Source: Halobacillus faecis (GTDB lineage: Bacteria; Bacillota; Bacilli; Bacillales; Halobacillaceae). Taken from it: 64,000 bases of DNA. Positions 1-8,577 of this stretch are shown here, in pieces. Under the pieces are notes generated by a model, which was given only the letters and a program-made list of their open reading frames with translations, was not told where the DNA came from and searched no databases. The stretch spans positions 186,001-250,000 of the forward strand of contig NZ_BJYD01000012.1 in the NCBI RefSeq assembly GCF_007991335.1, read 5' to 3'. The number at the start of each line of letters is the position of its first letter. Within the stretch, counting starts at the first letter, position 1. The translations under genes and the position numbers were made by a program.

Positions 1-1
1 T

Positions 2-607
2 GTGAAGGATTATATAAAAGTAGTCTTCCTGCCGAACTACTCGGTTTCGATCGCAGAGAAGATCATTCCTGCGAGCAACGTAAGTGAACAGATTTCAATG
101 GCCACAAAAGAAGCCTCAGGAACAGGGAACATGAAGTTCATGATGAATGGAGCACTGACCCTTGGAACCATGGATGGAGCGAATGTGGAAATCCATGATC
201 TTGTCGGAGATGATAATATTTACATTTTCGGTTTAACGTCTGATGAAGTGTGGGACTATTACCGAAACGGATCTTATTCTTCCCGAACGGTTTATAATAA
301 TGATGAACGTGTCCGTCACATCATGGATGAACTCATTCATTATAGCCCGTTCTCCAAAGGAGAGACGGATTTTCAGGAAATTTACGATGCCCTTCTGACT
401 TATAACGATGAATACTTCGTGCTCAAAGATTTCGCAAGCTACGTATTAGCTCAGAAGAAAGTGAGTCAGGATTACCAACGTAAACGTCAATGGAACTTGA
501 AGAGTCTTGTCAATATCTCTCAATCCGGAGTTTTCTCAAGCGACCGGACCATTCAGGAATATGCCCGCGATATATGGGACATTCAACGTGTGAAGACGTT
601 GAAGTGA
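2..607 (+). CDS. glgP: Glycogen/maltodextrin phosphorylase, C-terminal part (5' end outside window)
   Basis: This is the last roughly 200 residues of a glycogen phosphorylase, which releases glucose-1-phosphate from alpha-1,4-glucans with pyridoxal phosphate as cofactor. The sequence shows the family's C-terminal block: NYSVSIAEKIIPASNVSEQI, then TKEASGTGNMKFMMNGALT, whose lysine region belongs to the PLP/phosphate site, then GTMDGANVEI. Full enzymes are about 800 residues, so the N-terminal three quarters lie before base 1. The following alpha-glucan hydrolase starts 24 bases downstream, so the two are probably co-transcribed as the end of a glycogen operon. The reading frame is open to the window edge; the GTG at base 2 is an internal valine, not a start. 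Confidence 0.93.
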   Translation: MKDYIKVVFLPNYSVSIAEKIIPASNVSEQISMATKEASGTGNMKFMMNGALTLGTMDGANVEIHDLVGDDNIYIFGLTSDEVWDYYRNGSYSSRTVYNNDERVRHIMDELIHYSPFSKGETDFQEIYDALLTYNDEYFVLKDFASYVLAQKKVSQDYQRKRQWNLKSLVNISQSGVFSSDRTIQEYARDIWDIQRVKTLK

Positions 608-631
608 GGTACTATTTAGGGGGACGGATGT

Positions 632-2551
632 GTGAGACAAAAGGATATGTATCATAATAGCTTTGAAGAATCTTATCGAGAGCCTTTCGGTGCAGCGCCG
701 AAGGGTTCTCCTGTTACGCTCAAAATTGACATCAGTGATCGGTACCGGGTTTCCCACGTCATCCTTCACTACATCTTAGACCGCACAGATGATGAAAAAA
801 CGAAGGAGATGGACCTTTGCAGTCAGGAACATCAGCAGGTATCTTATGAAGCTACAATCCGAATGCCTGAAAGGCCACAGCTCATCTGGTATTTTTTTGA
901 AATTACCCTGGAGGACCAGACCCTTTTTTACGGACGGGAAAAAAGCTACGAAAGCGGGGAAGGGCAGGTATATGATCACATACCTCCATCGTGGCAGATC
1001 ACAGTGTACGACCCTTCATATAAAACCCCGGATTGGTGGAAGAACGCCACGATGTATCAAATCTTTCCAGACCGTTTTTATGCTGCAGGGGAGCTTGAAA
1101 TGGAGAAGGCGCCCGAGACGAGTCTGATCCATGCCCATTGGGAAAATGATCCTGTCTATATTCGTAATGAACGCGGAGAAGTCATTCGTTGGGACTTCTT
1201 CGGCGGAAATCTCAAAGGGATAACGGAAAAGCTCGACTATATTGAAGGTTTAGGTGTATCCGTTATTTATTTGAACCCGATTTTCGAAGCGGAAAGCAAC
1301 CATCGGTATGATACCGGCGATTACCACAAAATCGACCCTCTCCTTGGAACGAAAGAAGATCTGGAAACATTAATCACGGAAGCAGCCGAGAAAGGGATTG
1401 AAATTATGCTGGACGGAGTTTTCAGCCATACCGGAAGTAACAGCATTTATTTTAATCGAGAGGGAAAGTATGATTCTCTCGGTGCCTATCAGTCTAAAAA
1501 CTCCCCGTATTACAGCTGGTACACCTTCCACCATTATCCGGATGAATATGATGCATGGTGGGGCGTCGGAACGCTTCCAACATTGAATAAAGAAAACGAA
1601 GACTATCAAGACTTTCTTGTCCATGATAAAGAGAGTGTTATCAAAACTTGGCAGCAATCAGGAATGAAAAACTGGCGTCTGGACGTGGCTGATGAACTGA
1701 CCGACGATTTGATCAGTCAAATCTACCGTCAATTGAAGAAAAAGGATGAATCAAGTGTTCTCCTTGGTGAAGTGTGGGAGGATGCTTCCAACAAAACGGC
1801 TTATGGAAAAAGGCGGGACTACTTCCTGGGTGGTGTCCTGGATTCCGTAATGAACTACCCCATGCGTCGCTTGATGCTCGATTTCATGAAGGGTGAAATG
1901 GACGCTTATACCGTCCATCGCCGACTTATGACATTAAGTGAACATTATCCGAAAGAGTATTTCTATGCCGTCATGAATATGCTTTCCAGTCACGATGTAG
2001 AAAGAATTCAAACAATGTTGGAAGACTATCTTCCAGATGATTTTAGTCAAGAGGAAGCAGAGAAACTGATTATCAAGCAAATCAAATCTCTCAGTCTATG
2101 GCTCTATGCCTTTCCAGGGGTGCCTTCCTTGTATTATGGAGACGAGGCCGGCGTCACAGGCGGGGCTGACCCTGATAATCGAAAACCATACCCTTGGGGG
2201 CGGGAGAATAAAGAATTGCTCGATTGGTACCAAAAAATCGGACAGTGGAGAAAAGAACACACGGCTCTCCGCACCGGTCATTGGAAGTCTTTCACTCTTG
2301 ATAAAGATGTCATTGGCTTCGAACGTTGGACTGAAAATGGTGTGGACCATTTCAATGGAGAAACAAGTAATGAACGAATGCTTTATTTGTTTAACCGAAA
2401 TTCAAGAAAGAAGATCGAGATCAACCTGCCGATTCAAAAAGGAAAGTGGCAGCATTTAGAAAACAAAAAACGGATATTCAGTTCGAAAAACAATGTGTTA
2501 ACCATCGAACTCGAACCATGTGAGGCCATGTTATTACGGTTAATGAAATAG
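632..2551 (+). CDS. Neopullulanase / cyclomaltodextrinase-type GH13 alpha-glycosidase
   Basis: A 639-residue glycoside hydrolase family 13 enzyme acting on maltodextrins, cyclodextrins or pullulan. Residues 1-125 resemble the N-terminal beta-domain (CBM34) typical of neopullulanase/maltogenic amylase. The TIM barrel carries the expected catalytic set: Asp351 in WRLDVADE (nucleophile), Glu380 in LLGEVWED (acid/base) and Asp455 in LSSHDVERI. No signal peptide is visible, so it is probably cytoplasmic and works with the preceding phosphorylase in storage-glucan turnover. The GTG start follows a GGGGGA ribosome binding site at about 8 bases; an ATG five codons downstream lacks comparable spacing. 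Exact substrate preference cannot be read from the sequence. Confidence 0.9.
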   Translation: MRQKDMYHNSFEESYREPFGAAPKGSPVTLKIDISDRYRVSHVILHYILDRTDDEKTKEMDLCSQEHQQVSYEATIRMPERPQLIWYFFEITLEDQTLFYGREKSYESGEGQVYDHIPPSWQITVYDPSYKTPDWWKNATMYQIFPDRFYAAGELEMEKAPETSLIHAHWENDPVYIRNERGEVIRWDFFGGNLKGITEKLDYIEGLGVSVIYLNPIFEAESNHRYDTGDYHKIDPLLGTKEDLETLITEAAEKGIEIMLDGVFSHTGSNSIYFNREGKYDSLGAYQSKNSPYYSWYTFHHYPDEYDAWWGVGTLPTLNKENEDYQDFLVHDKESVIKTWQQSGMKNWRLDVADELTDDLISQIYRQLKKKDESSVLLGEVWEDASNKTAYGKRRDYFLGGVLDSVMNYPMRRLMLDFMKGEMDAYTVHRRLMTLSEHYPKEYFYAVMNMLSSHDVERIQTMLEDYLPDDFSQEEAEKLIIKQIKSLSLWLYAFPGVPSLYYGDEAGVTGGADPDNRKPYPWGRENKELLDWYQKIGQWRKEHTALRTGHWKSFTLDKDVIGFERWTENGVDHFNGETSNERMLYLFNRNSRKKIEINLPIQKGKWQHLENKKRIFSSKNNVLTIELEPCEAMLLRLMK

Positions 2552-2562
2552 GAGGAATTCCG

Positions 2563-2937
2563 ATGGGGTTTTTAGATGGTCTGATGGGCAATGCCAGTCA
2601 GGTGGATATCGATAAGCTTGAAAGAGAGCTCGAAGGGATTCTTATTGAAGAGGAAAACATTCAAAGCGGGTACAAAGTTTTGAGAGACTCTTTCATTTTC
2701 ACTGACCGCCGTTTGCTACTCATTGATAAGCAAGGCATGACAGGGAAAAAGGTTGAATACCACTCGATTCCTTATAAAAGCATCACTCACTTCAGTGTCG
2801 AGACAGCAGGGAGCTTTGACCTTGATTCCGAATTGAAAATCTGGCTATCCGGATCGAATGAACCAATCGGGAAGCTCTTTAAGAAGGACAGTCCGATTGA
2901 GGAAGTTCAACAAACGTTGGCCACCTATGTATTATAG
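2563..2937 (+). CDS. Bacterial PH-domain protein
   Basis: A 124-residue soluble protein preceded by an AGGAGG site, starting 11 bases after the GH13 gene and so probably in the same transcript. It contains one bacterial pleckstrin-homology-like beta-barrel (about residues 25-120), recognised from the pattern of a tyrosine-rich first strand, FTDRRLLLID and SIPYKSITHFSVETAGSFDLDSELKI. Members are small cytoplasmic proteins of unknown function that are common in Firmicutes. Nothing in the sequence ties it to glycogen metabolism beyond position. The parS site begins two bases after its stop codon, and a strong terminator follows. Confidence 0.8.
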   Translation: MGFLDGLMGNASQVDIDKLERELEGILIEEENIQSGYKVLRDSFIFTDRRLLLIDKQGMTGKKVEYHSIPYKSITHFSVETAGSFDLDSELKIWLSGSNEPIGKLFKKDSPIEEVQQTLATYVL

Positions 2938-2938
2938 A

Positions 2939-2954
2939 TGTTCCACGTGAAACA
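2939..2954. promoter_or_regulatory. parS: parS site (ParB/Spo0J loading site)
   Basis: The 16-mer TGTTCCACGTGAAACA fits the Bacillus subtilis parS consensus TGTTNCACGTGAAACA at every defined position. It lies just after a stop codon and before a terminator. In Bacillus, ParB loads here as a CTP-gated clamp and recruits condensin, and most parS sites lie in the origin-proximal part of the chromosome. The assignment rests on an exact consensus match; ParB binding is inferred. Confidence 0.93.
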
Positions 2955-2960
2955 ATTCTG

Positions 2961-2998
2961 AAAATAAGCCTGGAATGTACATTCCAGGCTTATTTTTT
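2961..2998. terminator. Rho-independent terminator after the glgP-GH13-PH unit
   Basis: A perfect inverted repeat with arms AAAATAAGCCTGGAATGT and its complement meets with almost no loop, and the right arm runs into a T tract. It ends the transcript of the PH-domain gene; the A-rich left arm means it could also work from the other side. Confidence 0.9.
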
Positions 2999-3187
2999 AT
3001 GCCTTTTGCTTCGGGAGTTTGGTGGTTCTCTTCGAACGATCATGAAACATAATAATACATAAACTATTTATTTTAAAAAAGGGATAATTTAGGAAGGGAT
3101 GGTATTTTATCTATAGAAGTAGTATTATGTTCAGGTGTCATTTTTCACATGAGAGGATCGTGACTATTAGAAAAAGGGGAGTTTAGA

Positions 3188-4552
3188 ATGACAAACTTGA
3201 AAGGTAGCATTCAAGGGAAGGTCTTGGTACCTAGTGATGAGCAATACGAAGAGACTCGGAAAATATTCAATGCAGCCATTACAAAAAGACCATCCGTAAT
3301 CGTTGTATGTAAAGATGCGCGGGATGTATCAGAAGCAGTGAGGTATGCAACGGAAAACGATTTAGAGGTTGCGGTCAGAGGCGGAGGTCACCACGTTTCA
3401 GGAACCTCATTGACAGAGGGTGGCTTACTCATCGATCTTTCTCAGATGACAACCGTAGAAGTACATAAAGAATCGCAAACCGTATCTGTCCAAGGTGGGG
3501 CTACTCTTGCGGATATCGATGAAGAAACACAAAAATATGGGTTGGCCATGCCAACCGGAACCGTTTCAGAAACAGGAATTGCCGGCCTGGCCTTATCAGG
3601 TGGTGTCGGGTATCTACGAGGGGTGTTAGGTTTATCCTGTGACCAATTAGTGGAGGCCACCATCGTGACCGCTTCTGGAGAACAATTAGTGGTCAACGAA
3701 GACAAGAATGCTGATTTATTCTGGGCTATCCGCGGAGGTGGTGGCAACTTTGGTGTAGTCACTGAATTTAAATTCAATTTACATCCCGTTGGACCTGAAG
3801 TGTTGGCGTTTGACATTATGTATGACTTGAAGGACGGGATGCAGGTCTTCCGTGAATTGAACAAGTATTTATCGGATGCTCCTGATGAAGTTAGTGTCAA
3901 TATGACTGTCATGGATCTGCCCCCAGCACCGATGCTCCCGGAATTCTTGCACAATAAAGCGGTTATGGTGATTGCCGGGATGTATGCAGGTGATGCAAAT
4001 GACGGAAAGTCCATCATTGATCCTTTGAGGAAATTAGCCGAACCGATCATCGATAATACTGGCGTTATTCCATATTCAAACCTGCAAAAAAAGCTGGACC
4101 CTATGGTACCCCAGGGCGCTAGCTTTCAAGGGACGTCGCTGTTTTTCAAAGACCTCAGTGAGGATGCTTTTAAACAATTACTAGAAGAAAAGGATAAAGC
4201 GCCAGGCGGACTATTATTCCAGCTATGGGAAATGCATGGACAAGTCAATAGAATCCCTGCTGATTATAATGCCTTTTCCGTCAGAGACAGTCATTATTTA
4301 TTGCTGCTTGACCTCGTTTATGAACCAGGCAATGATGAAGTCGCTCGCGATTGGGCCGATCGATTCTATGAAAACTTCGCTCCACTTTCATTGAACGGTG
4401 CAGGATACTTGAATGGCATTGATCCAGATGAAGGTGTCATTGAGAAGACATATGGTTCCAACTACCAACGCTTACAAGAAATCAAGGTAAAATACGACCC
4501 TTACAACGTCTTTTCAAGGAACCATAACATCAAACCCAAGCAAAAAGTCTAA
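3188..4552 (+). CDS. FAD-binding oxidoreductase, berberine-bridge-enzyme (BBE-like) family
   Basis: A 454-residue flavoprotein with an N-terminal FAD_binding_4 (PCMH) domain (about 35-205) and a C-terminal BBE motif near the end (NYQRLQEIKVKYDPYNVF). The RGGGHHVSG motif puts His68 where this family attaches FAD covalently. In bicovalent relatives a cysteine precedes the GG-SGGG loop; here that stretch reads PTGTVSETGIAGLALSGG without a cysteine, so only the histidyl link is expected. Homologues such as B. subtilis YgaK/YvdP oxidise carbohydrates or other alcohols, but the substrate here is unknown. It is a single-gene unit: 250 bases upstream are free of genes, a GGGGAG site precedes the ATG, and a terminator follows. 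Confidence 0.85.
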   Translation: MTNLKGSIQGKVLVPSDEQYEETRKIFNAAITKRPSVIVVCKDARDVSEAVRYATENDLEVAVRGGGHHVSGTSLTEGGLLIDLSQMTTVEVHKESQTVSVQGGATLADIDEETQKYGLAMPTGTVSETGIAGLALSGGVGYLRGVLGLSCDQLVEATIVTASGEQLVVNEDKNADLFWAIRGGGGNFGVVTEFKFNLHPVGPEVLAFDIMYDLKDGMQVFRELNKYLSDAPDEVSVNMTVMDLPPAPMLPEFLHNKAVMVIAGMYAGDANDGKSIIDPLRKLAEPIIDNTGVIPYSNLQKKLDPMVPQGASFQGTSLFFKDLSEDAFKQLLEEKDKAPGGLLFQLWEMHGQVNRIPADYNAFSVRDSHYLLLLDLVYEPGNDEVARDWADRFYENFAPLSLNGAGYLNGIDPDEGVIEKTYGSNYQRLQEIKVKYDPYNVFSRNHNIKPKQKV

Positions 4553-4561
4553 AATAACCAG

Positions 4562-4600
4562 AAATCCACCTTCTGTATCTTATAGAAGGTGGATTTTTCT
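4562..4600 (+). terminator. Terminator after the BBE-like oxidoreductase
   Basis: Arms AAATCCACCTTCT and AGAAGGTGGATTT are perfectly complementary around a 9-base loop and are followed by a T run. Confidence 0.9.
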
Positions 4601-4619
4601 TAGAAACTATTCACCTATC

Positions 4620-4753
4620 TGGCAGGATACTTGAATACTCAGTTTCGTCGTGGTTTTCGGAAGTTGTTGCCTTGTTTGGCGTTAGGGGTGGTATCTCGCC
4701 TATCTCCTTTCTACCAAGAAAGTCTCGAAGATAAGTCTTCAAGAATAGGGAGC
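4620..4753. repeat. Intergenic repeat family, short degenerate copy (copy E)
   Basis: It begins TGGCAGGATACTTGAATACTC then AGTTTCG, and ends AAAGTCTCGAAG, ATAAGTCTTC, AAGAATAGGGAGC. These are the same ends as the longer copies near 17.4, 27.5, 44.8 and 56.6 kb; the interior is largely unlike theirs. No open reading frame. It fills most of the 334-base gap before the sigma-54 gene. Confidence 0.65.
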
Positions 4754-4839
4754 ATTAGTGATAAAACTACACTAGGAATCTAAAAATTCTATATATATTT
4801 GAATTTTTGGTCTGATTAGCCCATCATAAGTAATAGATA

Positions 4840-4871
4840 TATACTGTTAAACAACAATGAAAGCGTTATCA
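4840..4871 (+). promoter_or_regulatory. CcpA cre site and -10 element in front of sigL
   Basis: TGAAAGCGTTATCA at 4858-4871 matches the catabolite-responsive element consensus TGWAANCGNTNWCA at every position. A TATACT -10 candidate lies at 4840-4845, with no good -35. The cre would lie just downstream of the transcription start, where bound CcpA blocks elongation. sigL of B. subtilis is known to be under CcpA control. The site overlaps an upstream in-frame ATG (4857), which argues that translation starts at 4887. Confidence 0.8.
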
Positions 4872-4886
4872 AAACGAGGTGTGGAA

Positions 4887-6203
4887 ATGAAGCTTGAATT
4901 GACTCATAAGCAAACGACAGGCTTAGTAATGACAACACAAATGCGTCAAGCAATCACGATGCTTCAATGGACCTCTGCTGAATTGTGGGAATATATCCAG
5001 CATGAGATCCATGAGAACCCCATTTTAACGTTAGAAACCCCGAGTGTAATTCTTTCCAATCGTAATCATCGAGATGCTTATCGTGATCCGATTGATCAAA
5101 TGGTACCCGACGAAAAGAACTGGCGTGAGGGATTGGTGGAACAAGCAGGCTGGCTGAAGGTTGACCGGTCTTTAAAAGAAGCACTCCTATTTTTAATTGG
5201 AAATTTAGATGAACGCGGGTTTTGCACAATTTCTGAAGAAGAAGCAGCGCTGCAAACCGGTCACCCATTAATTTTGGTAAAACGGGCAAGACGACTTTTA
5301 CTACAGTTTGAACCGATGGGTGTCGGATGTATGAATTTCAAGGAATTCTTACTCTTACAAGTAGATAAAAAGCATCCGGACTCTTCTGTCTTATCCGTAT
5401 TGATAGAGAATCATTTGGAGGACCTAGCTGCTCAGAACTTCAAAAGAGTAGCCTGTGAGCTGGACATAGACGAAGCGTGTGTGGTCGAAGCCATGGAAGC
5501 CATTCAGTCTTTAGAACCACGTCCATTACTTCCGGATAGCAGACAGAATGATATCCCGGCGATGCCTGATTTAATACTAGAGAAAAAAGATGGAGGTTAT
5601 GTCCTGCGTGACCCTTTTTCTGTCAGTGGTCACATTCAGTGGGATGAGCAGTTGGTTCGAATGTACAAAGAGGGAAAAGATGCTCAAGATTATTTGGATG
5701 GCTGTTATAAAAAAGCACGCTGGCTTCTGCAAAGTATAGAGCAAAGGCAAAACACCATTTTGAAAGTGGCGGAAGTGATTATTAAACACCAGAGAGGGTT
5801 TTTGAATGGAGGTTCATTAAGGCCACTCACGTTGAAAAAGGTGGCTGAAAAACTGGATGTCCATGAATCGACGATCAGTCGGACCGTTGCCAACAAAGTC
5901 TTGCAGACACCGAAAGGTATATATGAATTAAAAAGCTTTTTTGTAACGGGATATCAATCTGCGGATGGAGGAGAAATTTCTTCTCAGCAGATTAAAACTT
6001 TAATAAGAGAGATGATTCAAAAGGAAAACCCTCTGAAGGCTTTGTCAGACCAAAAGATGGCAACAGAACTAAAGGAAAAGCATAACGTCAAAGTGTCACG
6101 CCGGACCGTTGCCAAATATCGAGAGTCTCTCAATCTCCCATCATCTTCAAAACGAAGGGCATCAGCACGGGAAGGTGGATCTCCTATTCTTCTACATTCC
6201 TAG
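4887..6203 (+). CDS. sigL: RNA polymerase sigma-54 factor (SigL/RpoN)
   Basis: A 438-residue sigma-54 protein that directs RNA polymerase to -24/-12 promoters and needs an AAA+ activator. The N-terminal glutamine-rich activator-interacting region (LTHKQTTGLVMTTQMRQAIT) is followed by the core-binding domain, a helix-turn-helix (KLDVHESTISRTVANK) and the signature RpoN box (VSRRTVAKYRE) near the C terminus. ATG 4887 is chosen because GAGGTG lies at a good distance upstream; an in-frame ATG ten codons earlier falls inside the cre operator. The gene stands alone; no sigma-54-dependent activator is next to it. The cre site predicts repression by preferred carbon sources. Confidence 0.93.
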   Translation: MKLELTHKQTTGLVMTTQMRQAITMLQWTSAELWEYIQHEIHENPILTLETPSVILSNRNHRDAYRDPIDQMVPDEKNWREGLVEQAGWLKVDRSLKEALLFLIGNLDERGFCTISEEEAALQTGHPLILVKRARRLLLQFEPMGVGCMNFKEFLLLQVDKKHPDSSVLSVLIENHLEDLAAQNFKRVACELDIDEACVVEAMEAIQSLEPRPLLPDSRQNDIPAMPDLILEKKDGGYVLRDPFSVSGHIQWDEQLVRMYKEGKDAQDYLDGCYKKARWLLQSIEQRQNTILKVAEVIIKHQRGFLNGGSLRPLTLKKVAEKLDVHESTISRTVANKVLQTPKGIYELKSFFVTGYQSADGGEISSQQIKTLIREMIQKENPLKALSDQKMATELKEKHNVKVSRRTVAKYRESLNLPSSSKRRASAREGGSPILLHS

Positions 6204-6262
6204 GTTAATTCCCTAAAAAAAAGGGGATAGTCTAGTAGAAGATAGATGAGGAGGATCCCCTG

Positions 6263-7087
6263 GTGAAAAATTTGATTTCCTATGTGAAAGATGTAATCGC
6301 CGAATTTCAAAAAGACAACATTCCCCTGCTTGGCGCAGCACAAGCATACTATTACTTATTGGCCATTGTTCCGCTCTTAATTTTGGTGTTATCAATTCTT
6401 CCCTATTTGAATATCGATGCTGAAACAGCCATACAGGCGATGAGCAATGTAATTCCGAGTGATACAGCCCAGGTGTTCAGGGAAAACATCGTCGCTGTGG
6501 TGGAGCAGCCAAGCGGTGGGCTCCTCACTGTAGGGATTTTAGGTACGCTATGGTCTGCTTCAAATGGAATCAATGCGTTCATTCAGTCTTCAAACTTGGC
6601 TTATAACGTGGAAGAGACAAGGTCATTCATTAAAGTTCGCCTTCTTTCTATCGTATTGACAATTGGAATGATCGTAGCGATTATCGTTGCCCTCGTGCTC
6701 CCTGTGTTCGGCCAGGTCTTGATTGATATGGTTAACATGCCATCTCAAACAGCCATTCTTTTGCAAGTGCTGCGCTGGTCGTTAAGTATTTTGGTCATTG
6801 GAGCTGTTCTCATGGCCCTTTATCACTTCGCGCCCAATAAGAACATCCCCTTTAAACATATCCTTCCAGGTGCGGTTATCACGGCTGTACTCTGGCAGCT
6901 GATTTCTCTCGCATTCTCTTTCTATGTCAGTAATTTTGGAAATTACTCCGCCACTTATGGAAGTCTTGGGGGAATTATTATCTTGATGTTATGGTTTTTC
7001 CTAACAGGGATTATCTTAATGGTTGGAGCGGAAATCAATGTCATCTACCACCGTCGTCATGGTGGAGGAGAAAAGAAAGCAGCTTAA
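6263..7087 (+). CDS. YihY/BrkB-family inner-membrane protein
   Basis: A 274-residue polytopic membrane protein with about six hydrophobic segments. The family signature appears as GAAQAYYYLLAIVPLLILVLS near the N terminus, ASNGINAFIQSSNLAYNV in the middle and YGSLGGIIILMLWFFLTGI near the C terminus. The family was once called RNase BN by mistake; its function remains unknown. The GTG start lies 8 bases after GAGGAGGA. It follows sigL by about 60 bases and may have its own promoter. The tail is basic and cytoplasmic (HRRHGGGEKK). Confidence 0.88.
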   Translation: MKNLISYVKDVIAEFQKDNIPLLGAAQAYYYLLAIVPLLILVLSILPYLNIDAETAIQAMSNVIPSDTAQVFRENIVAVVEQPSGGLLTVGILGTLWSASNGINAFIQSSNLAYNVEETRSFIKVRLLSIVLTIGMIVAIIVALVLPVFGQVLIDMVNMPSQTAILLQVLRWSLSILVIGAVLMALYHFAPNKNIPFKHILPGAVITAVLWQLISLAFSFYVSNFGNYSATYGSLGGIIILMLWFFLTGIILMVGAEINVIYHRRHGGGEKKAA

Positions 7088-7114
7088 CCATTTCTTAACA
7101 TGGTTCGTTAATGA

Positions 7115-7156
7115 AAAAAAGGTTCCGTGCCTCGAAAGAGGTGGACGGAACCTTTT
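7115..7156. terminator. Bidirectional terminator between yihY-like and P1 peptidase genes
   Basis: Arms AAAAAGGTTCCGT and ACGGAACCTTTTT surround a loop of about 16 bases; A and T tracts on both sides let it serve the two convergent genes. Confidence 0.9.
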
Positions 7157-7157
7157 T

Positions 7158-8213
7158 CTATTTCAACTTAAAGGGGTAGCTTTCGAGAAGATCTGTTAAT
7201 GTAGGTCTCTGGTGGTTGTCTCTCCCTATTACCGGTGTCGCTTGAAAAAGTGATTCAAGAATAGATTCCTCGGTAGCTTCTCCTACAGCACGAAAAGCTT
7301 CGTCTATATCTTCTTCATGAATCGTTGGATGAGAGATCGCCTCTTCCGGTTTCTCATGTGGGATTGTCGAGGCAGTGGAGAATCCGAGCACGACATCGCC
7401 ACTTCCATTTCCAATCATCGAACCGGTCCTCGATAATCCAGTCACTGACCGTTTGCAAATCCTTTTCAATTGGCGGTCAGAGAGGGGAAGGTCTGTTGCG
7501 ACCACAATCATGATTGATCCTCGATCTTTTTCCTCTTCTGCCTCCATGCACGCCTTCAATTTTTGCCCAACCGCGTAACCATCAATCCTAAGATCACTCA
7601 GTTTACCGAAATTTGTAAGGGTCAGAACGCCTACCGTATAGGTGCCGTGTGTAAGTTCTACCTTCCGGGAAGAAGAACCCACTCCTCCCTTTAATGAATA
7701 ACAAAGCATTCCTCGTCCTGCTCCGACACAACCTTCTTCGAAGTGGTCTTTGGCATGATCGATGGCTTGTAAAACATGCTCTTTCGTAACCGCCTGTTCC
7801 CTAATATCATTCATAAACATATCGTTGCATTCTCCAATAACTGGATTAACCGTACCCGTAGTCCGGCCGATCTCAGGGTTTCGCTCAAGAGTGTAAGTGA
7901 CAAGAGCATCATAAGCGGCTCCCACACCGAATGTATTGGTCAATACAATGGGGGTCTCAAGCGTCCCCAGTTCTTCAAGCTGAATCGTTCCTGCAGTCTT
8001 GCCAAACCCATTGATAACATGAGCGGACGCCACCGTTTTATTTTGAAAAAGGTTGTCCTGATGAGGAAGAATGGCGGTAACCCCTGTCTGGATTCTATTG
8101 TTATTTAATGTGTAATGTCCGACAGTTACTCCAGGAACATCTGTGATCTGATTACGCTCACCTATAGGCATACCTCCTATGGTGATTCCTTGTTGCCGGG
8201 TCGTTTTATTCAT
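7158..8213 (-). CDS. P1-family peptidase (DmpA-like L-aminopeptidase/D-esterase)
   Basis: A 351-residue N-terminal-nucleophile hydrolase of peptidase family S58 (DmpA). The precursor cuts itself before a serine that becomes the nucleophile; here the expected site is Gly232-Ser233 in DRGSIMIVVATDLPL. Other family blocks are ITDVPGVTVGHYT at the start, NTFGVGAAYDAL, and GCVGAGRGMLCYSLKGGVGSSSR. Members remove N-terminal residues, including beta- and some D-amino acids, from short peptides; the natural substrate is unknown. The ATG lies behind GGAGGTGG. A 14-base near-palindrome TGTATGTTCATACA at 8267-8280 lies upstream and could be an operator. Confidence 0.88.
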   Translation of the reverse strand: MNKTTRQQGITIGGMPIGERNQITDVPGVTVGHYTLNNNRIQTGVTAILPHQDNLFQNKTVASAHVINGFGKTAGTIQLEELGTLETPIVLTNTFGVGAAYDALVTYTLERNPEIGRTTGTVNPVIGECNDMFMNDIREQAVTKEHVLQAIDHAKDHFEEGCVGAGRGMLCYSLKGGVGSSSRKVELTHGTYTVGVLTLTNFGKLSDLRIDGYAVGQKLKACMEAEEEKDRGSIMIVVATDLPLSDRQLKRICKRSVTGLSRTGSMIGNGSGDVVLGFSTASTIPHEKPEEAISHPTIHEEDIDEAFRAVGEATEESILESLFQATPVIGRDNHQRPTLTDLLESYPFKLK

Positions 8214-8471
8214 CGTTCCACCTCCACATGTCCTATTCGAATGAGAGGGTGCAAATTCCTTCTTTATGTATGTTCATACAACGTAAGGATTTTATATGCA
8301 CATTCCGATAGAAAAGAAGATTTATTTTGTATAAAACGAGTATAAGAGAAAAAAATTCTTCGTTTTTCTAAGTTTTTTTGTTTGCGCTTACATCCTTTTA
8401 ATATTCGGGTTTCTTATGAATTTGAATTGTCTCATTATCGTGAAAATTCAATGTTTGAACGCGTCAAGAGC

Positions 8472-8500
8472 GTGATTCTTCAGGTTTTTCATGCTATACT
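8472..8500 (+). promoter_or_regulatory. Candidate SigA promoter of gltBD (extended -10)
   Basis: TGCTATACT gives an extended -10 (TATACT at 8495-8500), with a poor -35 (GTGATT) 17 bases upstream. A weak -35 with extended -10 is typical of activator-dependent promoters. An inverted repeat TTGAATT-N16-AATTCAA (8422-8451) lies further upstream and could bind a regulator. In B. subtilis gltAB is activated by GltC from a divergent gene; no gltC is adjacent here. The rest of the 364-base gap shows nothing else. Confidence 0.55.
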
Positions 8501-8577
8501 AGTAAGAAACTGAAAAGACAGAATTTTTTAATTTTTGCCTGTAACCTACAAGAATATGTCCGCTAGGGGGAAAAAAT

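Noticed and set aside
3442-4050. A 202-codon open frame on the minus strand inside the flavin oxidoreductase gene
   Set aside because: It lies fully antisense to a well-supported gene, has no ribosome binding site or family features, and its Ser/Pro/Thr-rich product is typical of an antisense shadow.
4620-4753. Insertion sequence or prophage remnants near the repeats
   Set aside because: No transposase or integrase coding sequence was found in or around any repeat copy.
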